Assembly: GCA_948567375.1 (NCBI GenBank) | Contig: OX419756.1 | Span: 7,569,001-7,633,000 of the forward strand | From: Lunularia cruciata | Lineage: Eukaryota; Streptophyta; Marchantiopsida; Lunulariales; Lunulariaceae | DNA length: 64,000 nucleotides | Direction of reading: 5' to 3' | Part shown: positions 55,709 to 64,000 of the stretch, in pieces | Numbering within the stretch: position 1 is the first letter of the stretch | Layout of the letters: the number at the start of each line of letters is the position of its first letter | Made by a program: the position numbers and the translations under genes | The notes under the pieces: model-generated | The model's database searches: none | What the model saw: only the letters and a program-made list of their open reading frames with translations | What the model was told of the DNA's origin: nothing

Positions 55709-56560
55709 GTGATTGCTTTGACACCTCTAGATACCACACTCATTGCTTGGCAGTATCTAGTAGAGGAGATATGCCTATTGGAGTTGTTTGGTGGGATCAG
55801 CACTGGACTAGTTGCGGTGTTACAGGCGAGTATCCGAGTACATAAGTACTTGTATGTAGAGAGAGATGAGATTGCTAGGCAAGTCTCTCTACATCATGTG
55901 ACACACTTGGCCTATTGGTATTTGGAGTTATTACCAATATCAGTAGTTAGAGGTTACCAGAAGGCCCTACCAGGAGACATTTCCTTACTGGGGGCGCATG
56001 ACCTAGAGAGACATGGGCCTATTCACTTGGTGATTTCTGAATGGCCATGTCAAGGACATACACGTGCTGGTAGAGGATTGGGTTTTCAGGATCCTTGTTC
56101 TGGTGTGTTTTGGGAGATGTTACGGATACTACGACATCTCTAGGTTCATCAGTCTGTTTCTCCAACTTACCTTTTGGAGAATGTTCCTTTGATGGGTGAT
56201 TCTTGCACCAGAGTGGTGGCAAGTACACATCAGGTCCATTCTTGGATGGGACCTGCTGTATTGTTAGATGCAGCCAGAGTGGGATCACGGGCTCATCGTC
56301 TTCATCTTTGGTGGATGAATCTCTTACCCAAAGAGGTTCTACAACGCGCTTATAATGGGATTCAACGACTTGACCACATCCTTGTTGATGATATCTTGGA
56401 TGTTGGGCGTCAGTCTCAAACAGTGATAGTGGCTGATTGGTCACCTATGGCAGTGGTGAACCTAGTTGGACAGCCTAGAGCTGCATTTCCCACACTCATG
56501 AGTTTCCCAGGCTCTCATGCTTTTTGAGAGGGAAGACCTCGACTTGTTTGGGACTCATAG
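55709..56560 (+). pseudogene. Element E C5-cytosine DNA methyltransferase domain
   Basis: Almost complete in one frame (55709-56143 and 56174-56527, joined by a TAG where Gln is expected). LELFGGISTGL near 55780; PCQGHT with Cys at 56048-56050; LLENVPLMGD near 56175; VGSRAHRLHLWWMNLLP; tail with QPRAAFPTLMSFPGSHAF. Best copy for judging the domain end. A frameshift separates it from the linker. Confidence 0.9.
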
Positions 56561-57150
56561 TTACAGCAGTTGGTGGAGCCCAACGTTGATGAAGAGAGTA
56601 GGCGATGGGTTTTTGCACCGGTATTACCATTGTTCTAGCAGTGTTAGAGGCATCTAGGCATAAGGTGTTAGGTCAAGCTATGGACTTGAATTGTTTGACC
56701 TGGATTGTGAGCCTTGGCTTGGCAGAGCAGCTTAGGATGCGCTTGATAGGCATCACCACTCGGACACTTGTGAGCCCTGTGCCTATCGAGACGATTCAGG
56801 CACATGCTAGGGGCGATGGACTGAGTGGACATGGTATTCTTGGGACACATCCAGTAGCTACTAGGGAGAGTGGTCAACTTGGAGTCCATCCAAGTGAGCA
56901 TGGGCTACTTGGATTACACCCTTGGTCCACATGGGATGCAGCTAGAGGACGTGTGGAGCTTGCAGCCAGAGTGGAGGGAGTTTTTCACACAGAGGTTGGG
57001 ACCTCTAGTGGTCGGGAGCATGACACTATTGCTCCCAAGGGCCCTGTGTAGCAGTCAGTCAGTACGTCTTCCACTCCTACTACAGTTACAAAGGATACTT
57101 GGGAGCCAAATCTTGGACCCTAGCTTACTAGAGAGGAAAGACGGAGGGTT
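56561..57150 (+). pseudogene. Element E linker domain
   Basis: Best copy of the linker (56605-57051, in frame with RT): RMRLIGITTRTLVSPVPIET, then GILGTHP, GQLGVHP, GLLGLHP. Not recognised. Confidence 0.6.
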
Positions 57151-58520
57151 TGGAGGTTCTTGAGGAGTCACACGAGTTGTTTTGCCTTCAGTATGAAGGA
57201 TTTGGGTGCTCTTAAGGGACCGGGTATACGGATTGAGCTGACTAGCAACACACCAGTTTTCTGACGTCCTTATCGATATAGTGAGATGGAGAGGACATTG
57301 ATTCATAGCCGGAGTAGTGACCTTTTTGAGGTTGGTTTGGTGGAGATTTCACATGGAGAGTATGCATCAGCGATAGTGATGCCAGCTAAGAAGGATATGC
57401 ATGGAAACTATACAGATAGGCGGATGTGTGTAGATTACCGTCCTATCAACCGACAGACCAGGGCTGATTGGTATGCCATGCCTACACCGGAGGAGATTTT
57501 TGATGCAATTGGGCATGCAAAGGTCTTCAGTACTTTGGATCTTCGAGCGGGATATCATCAGTTGCCAATCAAGTAGGAGGATAAGTCCAAGACAACATTC
57601 TGGGCTATTGATCCTCACGGCAAGGATGTGTTATATTAGTGGAGGTTCTTACCATTTGGGTTGAAGAACGCTCCTGCTGAGTTCCAGAGGGTCATGGATA
57701 GGATCCTAGCTGGATTGGATTTTGCTTGGTGCTATATTGATGACATTTTGGTTTATAGCACTACAGTGGAGAAGCATGAGAGACAGTTGTTGGAGGTGTT
57801 TGAGAGGTTGAGATCTCATGGACTCAAATTACATCTTGGGAAGTGTAGGTTCTTCCACGAGCAAGTTGAGTATTTGGGTCACACTATCTACCCCGGAGGA
57901 CTTGGTGTCCAACAGACCAAGGTGGAGGCTATTGCACATATTCCTTGGCCTACGGATGTGAGTAGAGTGCGAGCATTCCTTGGGTTGGCAAATTTCTATT
58001 GCCATTATGTTAGAGGATTTAGTGCCATTGCCAAGGCCTTGACAAAGCTGACCAAGCTTACATAAGAGTGGTGTTGGGGAGATGAGCAGGAGAGAGCTTT
58101 TGTAGAGCTCAAGGAGAGGTTGACATCTACTCCTATTTTGAGGAGACCAATCAGGGGACAACCATTTCAGGTTCACACTGATTGGAGTATGTTGGGGCTT
58201 GGAGCGGTGCTCATTCAACATGATGATGAGGGAAAGGAGTTTGTGGTGGCCTATGCTAGTTGCTCCAACAATTCAGCGGAGGCGAAGTATAGTTCATATG
58301 AGAGAGAGTGCTTGGCAACAGTTTGGGCAGTAGCACATTTCCGATGTTACCTATTTGGTAACCCCTTCACTCTCATCACTGATCATCAACCATTGAAGTG
58401 GTTGATAGAGTCCGACAAGCTTTTAGGGAAGCTTGCACGATGGGCTCTGATTTTATAGGAGTATGATTTCACGGTTGTTCACAGACCTGGAGTGATGAAT
58501 CGTGATGCAGATGGGTTGAG
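57151..58520 (+). pseudogene. Element E reverse transcriptase and RNase H
   Basis: RT from 57286: DYRPINRQT, LDLRAGYHQLPI, CYIDDILVYS (about 57729-57758), FLGLANFY. RNase H from 58120: HTDWSMLGLGAV, YERECLATVWAVAHF, TDHQPLKW. One frame throughout, with TAG/TAA stops at a few Gln or Trp codons. Confidence 0.85.
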
Positions 58521-59210
58521 TAGAAACCCATGTCCCAGCCAGTAGGATCAGACCAGAGCATGTTGGCATGGTGAGACAGATGAGGAGATGGTGCCAGGTT
58601 GGCATGCATTGGCCTTTCTATGTATATTTGCATAGGCTTTGGTGGTATCTCTCTTAGCTCATACAGGAGGAGTTATTGAGGTCACAGATCTAGAGAGTAT
58701 AGATATTGGTACAGTTCAGTGAGATATTCATGATGATGTCTTAGTGATGGACTATCTTTGCACTGGTGTTGTGGGTGGCACAGTTGGGGCCAAGGAGAAA
58801 GACCATGTTCTTCAGCGAGCCAAACGGTTCAGATTGGAGGGTAGACACCTTTTGCGTGTATGGGAGGATGGTAGAGTGCGAGTAGTACCACTTCCATCTC
58901 AGAGACCACAATTGGTCCATCATGCTCATGAGGAGCTAGGACATTTTGGAGTAAAGCGTACATATAGCTTACTTCAGAGTCATTATTGGTGGCGCGGTAT
59001 GTAGACCAAGGTACAGTAGTTTGTTGCTAGATGTGTGGTTTGTGACCAAGTTAGAGCATCATTCAATGCTCCTACGCCACAGTTACACCCATTACCTATC
59101 ATGGGATTGGGTTACCGTTGGAGTATGGACTTTGCCGGACCTTTACCGCTGATTGTGAGACATCATCGGTATGTTTTGGTGATGGTGGAGCACTTCTCCA
59201 AGTGGATTGA
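58521..59210 (+). pseudogene. Element E integrase, truncated
   Basis: Zinc finger region HHAHEELGHFGVKRTYSLL (58744-59004), then CDQVRASF and SMDFAGPL with the first catalytic Asp. Ends at HFSKWIE (about 59209); second Asp and Glu are lost. Confidence 0.8.
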
Positions 59211-61278
59211 AAGCACTCCATCTTTCTTTGGTACAAATAGTAATGGTGCTCCCCATGTAGATGTACTATGTCATATGAAATCCTTCTCCAACAACTTGGT
59301 CAATGTTGTTCAAAGTTCTTCTAACTCCTTTGGTGAGAGCCAATAGATTGGTTTTCTCATGGAAGTACTACTTGGCAATAGCTCAATTTTGAAATGCATA
59401 CCTCAATAAGAGGGTATCTCCTTTGGAAGATCATCCAAAAACTTGTAAACTATTTGATCAACCATTGGCTCTTGATCCTCATTAGAATCCCCTTGTGCAA
59501 CAAGTTTGATCCACACTCCAACAATATGGATATCTTCCTTCAAATCTTGCTCTACAATTATTATGCTAATAAAATTTCCATCTTTGGATTGATTATTCTT
59601 AGGTATCTTACTCTAAGGTGCCAAATAACCTAATTGGTAATTCTTACCTTGGTATTATACTTGAATTTGTTATTGTGCCCAATCAAATTGAACCATATGA
59701 CGTTTAAGCCAAGAAGACCTAAAATGATATCTTAGTGTAAAGGGGTGACTAACAATTTTATGTACTCAAAATACTCCTTCCCAAGTGTAAATGTAACAAT
59801 TTATGAGGTTCAAAAATTCAAAACCCTTTCTACCATCTCCCATCATCAGCTTGCTACCTAATATTGGTATATGAATACCTAATTCCTTTGCTAATTATAT
59901 GGATATGCAATTCTCAAAACTTCCAAAATCAACCATTTTACAACTAGAATTGGATATCATACCTTGCAAGTGAATCAAAATTGCATAAGTCAAGCTTTCA
60001 ATCCTATTAGAACTAATCAAGTTCCAAGTAAGTGGCTCAATATCTCCTACTAGGATTCTTTGTTTCCTTGATCTATAAACTCTGTCTGGATAACTAGTTG
60101 GGGTTGTCTATTTTGGCATGGATTTCCACAATGTGATATCCAATTTGGTGACAATAAATGAAACCACTATTTTGTCACAACCCACGTGATATCCATTGGA
60201 TGGCATCAATCTCCATTGGTACCAAACGTCCACTTGTGCTTGGTGTGTTTGCATGTTCTATGAAGATCTAGGTCAAGCCCAATTTGTGATAACCAAGGAG
60301 TCAAAGCACTCAACTATTTTCATGGCTTCTTTTAGATGCTTGGATTCATGCACAATTACTTGCAATTGGTACATGATTTCAATTCTCTCTTAAAGCAATC
60401 CAAAGATTCGCCTTCTTGTATGTGTGTAATCAACATCATGGTGTTCTAAAACTAAGGAACGTAACTTCTCACTAAGCCAATCTATATATCAATCTTGTGC
60501 AACTCATGCAACATTCACAACTTGGAATTGCACAATGTCTAACTAATTATTTTTTTGTTATAAAAATAAAACATCTCTTCCCAAACTGTACTTGCAATTT
60601 TTATTGCATACGGCTTTCTCTATGCGTTCTTTATTATTTTTATAATTTAAATTTTTGTAATAAATGTGCTAAATAGTTGGTTTGAATAATATTTAAATAC
60701 CAATTAATTTTTTTTAAAGAAGTTATTTGTCCAAAATTTAAAGAAATTAATTTTGTTTTCTCTAATTCAATAATTCTCAAGTCAAAATCAGAGAGACAAA
60801 TTGCCATTGAGGTTGCTCCACTCAGACTCACCACTAGAGTTTTTTTGCTCCATCTAATTGACTTGAAGCCAAGAGATTTGTCTCCAATCAAAATTCATGG
60901 CTTCAAAATAACATTTGCAATCAAACAAAAAATTCTCTACTACTCCCCATAGATCCTTACTTCAAAGACCTTTGGATTTGGAAATCACACTCAATCTTCT
61001 CCTTCTCAAAATACCACTCTTTCCAATTGCTCTCTTCCAACATTCAAGTAAGATGCTATGTCTATTATTGCATGGCAATTATAACTTTGGGCATTACCAC
61101 CATGACTACTTCTCATTATAGTCTTCTGTTTCTTTATGTTAACATGTAAATACAACACGTTCACCATCTTTATAAGGTAAAATTGGAAGGATCAATCGCT
61201 CCTCAAACAAGATGATTCTAGTGATTTTACTAACTCCTTAGATTTTACTAACACTTATTCTAACTCCATATTATTACA
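59211..61278 (-). mobile_element. Element H: very decayed chromovirus fragment, reversed
   Basis: Follows the C family in reverse: RT start (59212-59350), protease and QDGKF region (59500-59960), gag (60200-61100). A stray LTR end ACTCCATATTATTACA lies at 61263-61278. AT-rich decay and no open frame. The 60540-60780 stretch is low-complexity AT-rich. The LTR body is missing here; a piece lies at 62338-62620. Confidence 0.65.
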
Positions 61279-62105
61279 TGTTTCCTCTCAAGTCCTTTGT
61301 AGTCGTCCCTCTTCCTTTTCATCTCATGGATGATCTTGAAGTCACTTACCTCCAAATTCAAGAGCAAGAATCCAAGATGTTTTCTTTAGATCAATTCATT
61401 TCTATGATGGATTGCAAAGTTGTTTATTATTGGACTCAAAGAATGGCTTCAAGGGTCTTCCTCAAAGGTCTTTGAACAAACACCATGTTTCTTATTGAAT
61501 TTAGGTCGGGTCCAAAGACAAAGGATGGACAACTCTAAAGGCTTCCTAAGACTTGGAAATTCTAAGTTCACTCAAACCTAAAAATGAAATCACTATTTGA
61601 AAAGTAAAATTGATAAGTGTGCACTTGGTTTTATAGCAAAATTCTTCAATCATCATTCTTTACTAATAGAGTAGTTGGTGAGCCATCCTTCTCCACACAT
61701 GCAAACAAAACCTTTTGTGAGAAGTCCCCTTCTACACATGCAAAATCCTTGTTGAATGCAAAAAGTCTCCCTTGATTGCATATGGTCATTGGTTGCAATA
61801 TTTACCTAGGGGTGATACATTCAAATTGATATATGGTCTTTGGGTGCAATGATATCCTGACCAAAGGTCTTTGGATACAAAGGTACTTGATATTGAATTC
61901 TTTGCCTCCAACCATCATTTTGCATTCTTCCTTTAGAGTGCTTTTGGCTTTGTACTTGTTCCCTTTGTACCATGACATGTGTAGACATAACTCCAAAAGA
62001 AACTCAGCTATGAATTTTTTCTTCCTAAACAAGAAATTATTCTACTATATCTTTATGCACAAGAGTGAAATTAACAAAAAAAACACATTTTGTAAAATTG
62101 TGTGA
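61279..62105 (-). repeat. Second fragment of repeat family I
   Basis: Aligns loosely with 39600-40560 ('gtttcctctcaa', 'gatcttraagtMac', 'gaacaaacaM', 'cctaaacaNgaaatt'), giving independent support that family I is repetitive. Confidence 0.5.
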
Positions 62106-62337
62106 ACCACAAAAGACTTGAATTATCATAACAACATGTAGTTGAGATACTTATTGTAAGACTTGTATTATATATACTACATCATTGATATATATGAGGA
62201 ACTTGATGTTGGAACTTTAATATATAAAAGAGGGATAATAACACTTAAAAGAAATGATTTATGATTTCATTTAGGGAAATCCTTATATGAGTACAAGTTA
62301 GATCTACATCTTAACTTTAATAGGACAATGGAAGATC
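62106..62337. other. AT-rich sequence, nothing recognised
   Basis: No ORF, repeat or RNA gene seen. Confidence 0.5.
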
Positions 62338-62620
62338 AAAGTAAAAGATCACATTGAGACTCTTGAATAAAGAAACTTTGAATGCTTAGCATGAGCATTG
62401 ACTTTGGTATTTATAAGGAGCATACAATGCTCTTGAGAAGTTTCCTTATGCTACTTTCTTGGAGTGTAAGCCAAGTTAACCGAGAAACTTTTCTAGAAGG
62501 AAGTGACTTTGGTATTTATAAGGAGCATACAATGCTCCTGAGAAGTTTCCTTACGCTACTTTCTTGGAGTGTAAGCCAAGTTAATCGGGAAAATTTTCAA
62601 GAAGCTTCCTTCTAAGATAA
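62338..62620 (-). repeat. Chromovirus LTR fragment with a 105-bp tandem duplication
   Basis: Matches the C-family LTR in reverse ('gaatgcttagcatgagc', 'ctttggtatttata', 'gtaagccaagttaa'). The block starting TGACTTTGG at 62399 repeats at 62504 with few changes, a local duplication not seen in the other LTRs. Confidence 0.65.
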
Positions 62621-64000
62621 TTTAAATAAAATCTATAGCACAAAGATATTATTACACCAAATCTTAAATTAGTGTTTGCTTGTACTTATATGAATATTAT
62701 CCTTTCTCTATATATCTTTCTAAGTACTTATCGTAAATAGAGGACTTAATTCAAAAAAGATGTCCCAAAATATTTATTTGGAAATTTAGAAATAAATTTA
62801 ACCAGATCTATTGCTCATCATCCTCAAGTAATATGCAAAGAGAGAAGCTAATAAAAACATTAGAGACATATATGCGTGTATACCAAATAGAAATATTGGA
62901 TATATTTTACTTTATTATTTCTTATTAGCTGCTTTCATTCATAAAAAAAATTTAAAATACATTTGAAATTATTATACCTTGATATAAGATGAAGAATTAA
63001 TTAGGTCCTTTACTTTCACTATAATACTAGATTATGAAATATAACCACCAAAGTTGCTACAATTATAGAATTTGTACATCTAATTTATTGAAGTGTGGAC
63101 ATGTTCAAGAGAAATTATAGTCATACAGATTAATAAAAGCAATAAATTGTTACATATAGATAAAATTGAAACTCAAGTTGTGAAATCAAGTAGTGTGATT
63201 GATGAAAGAATCTTCATCTAGTGCAAATACATTATCATATATTTGCACATTTACCATCCTAACATAAATAAAAGAAGAGTATTGCTTTTATCATTTAGAG
63301 TTATTATTTCACATACAATAGTATCATATGCTTTATTTATTTACCTTTAAATAACACAAGTTTAATATCAGATACTTTACTAATGGATATTGAAAAGATA
63401 TTTTCCACTTGAAGAATAAATAAGAGGAATTTAAAATAAAATATCTTTTTACAAAATAAACATAAAATTGTTTGTATCAAAAGATTTAGTACTTGATCTA
63501 AAAGGGTATATATATTGAATGAATTCATATGTAAAATTTTAGTTCACCTAATAATTGCACCATTATTAGTGGTGAAGTTGAAAGATTCATATTCGGTATC
63601 ATATAGTCAGTATGTTTGACTTAAATAGGAGAAAATATCCAATGATATCTATAATCTTTGCATGCCATATTTCGTTCAAGGTACTTTCGAGAGTACTATC
63701 TTAAATGGTTTCTATAATCATCTTTGATTAGTTGAACATTGATATACTTATACTTCAATGTATAAAGAAAACTAATCCCTTATTATTATATCACCTATCA
63801 ATACCTTCATTTGTAGATATTTGTATATTTCCTTTGAATCATGTAACTACCTGACTCAATCATATTGTTTATAATCCTAAACTTTCCCTTCTTCCCATCC
63901 TCCTTGTTTTCACTAGCAGTCGTTTTTTCTGTTCGACTTTCCGCTTTGGATTGTTCTTGTTTAGCATCCATATAAGATACGTAGATGTACTTACTGTTAT
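62621..64000. other. AT-rich sequence without recognisable features
   Basis: No ORF above about 65 codons. I could not assign the sequence to any element in the window. It may be old decayed retrotransposon or ordinary intergenic DNA. Confidence 0.5.

Larger units (their letters stand above)
53547..59210 (+). mobile_element. Element E: third copy of the DNMT/PHD retroelement, truncated
   Basis: Starts TGTCAC at the same terminus as B and D. Internal deletion from the leader (about 54616) to the protease region removes gag. Protease, methyltransferase, linker, RT and RNase H follow. The sequence stops in the integrase core at about 59210, where reversed chromovirus H begins. PHD finger and 3' repeats are missing. 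Linker to integrase reads in one frame. Confidence 0.85.

Noticed and set aside
56019-56444. Long antisense ORFs over the methyltransferase (also 25852-26187, 10166-10609)
   Set aside because: They mirror the coding strand, are conserved only because that strand is, and show no domain.
62800-62960. Possible copia integrase remnant near RSIAHHPQ
   Set aside because: A few residues recall the copia integrase, but no frame continues and no second motif follows; too weak to report.
1-64000. CRISPR arrays, operons, ribosome-binding sites, rRNA or tRNA genes
   Set aside because: None seen; the content is eukaryotic retrotransposon DNA. The tRNA-like strings are primer-binding sites.

Overview
The window is a pile of nested retrotransposons from a large, repeat-rich nuclear genome. 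Ty3/gypsy elements with plant-type primer-binding sites, an Athila/Tat-like reverse transcriptase (RT) and chromodomain integrases point to a land plant or other streptophyte. I found no host gene, rRNA or tRNA. The DNMT3-like enzyme carried by one family hints at a lineage outside the flowering plants, which lost DNMT3, but I cannot name the organism.

Layout: (1) 1-19681 is element A, a decayed chromovirus on the + strand. It holds a solo LTR (3604-4190). Its 3' LTR is split by element B (6218-19604, +), which itself holds an unclassified insertion J (11393-15212). (2) 19682-42355 is an unclassified old repeat, I (- strand), holding an LTR (G2) that is split by element D (20566-38190, -). 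D is split in turn by a young Athila/Tat-like element F (29205-36996, +). (3) 42356-53546 is a chromovirus C1 on the - strand, split by a same-family + strand copy C2 (44252-49880). The LTR of C1 is broken by element E (53547-59210, +). (4) 59211-62620 is a very decayed - strand chromovirus H with another piece of I. 62621-64000 is AT-rich and unassigned.

The main result is the family formed by B, D and E. These are Ty3-like elements whose polyprotein runs gag (two zinc knuckles), aspartic protease, C5-cytosine DNA methyltransferase (DNMT3-like, with PCQ and ENV motifs in all three copies), an unrecognised linker, RT, RNase H, DDE integrase, and a C-terminal PHD finger in place of a chromodomain. 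B and D also lack ordinary LTRs. Both show a split-direct-repeat layout (A1 - coding - B1 - A2 - B2), and B interrupts the LTR of A with no target-site duplication. An element that writes DNA methylation, may read histone tails, and may integrate through a circular intermediate would be a new combination. All copies here carry stops and frameshifts, so these are fossils and the function is inferred from conserved motifs.

Secondary points are heat-shock-element-like modules in the chromovirus LTRs, nonsense codons shared by A, C1 and C2 (a master lineage that spread while already defective), and in F a duplicated small ORF, an extra zinc-knuckle ORF and a possible -1 frameshift site.
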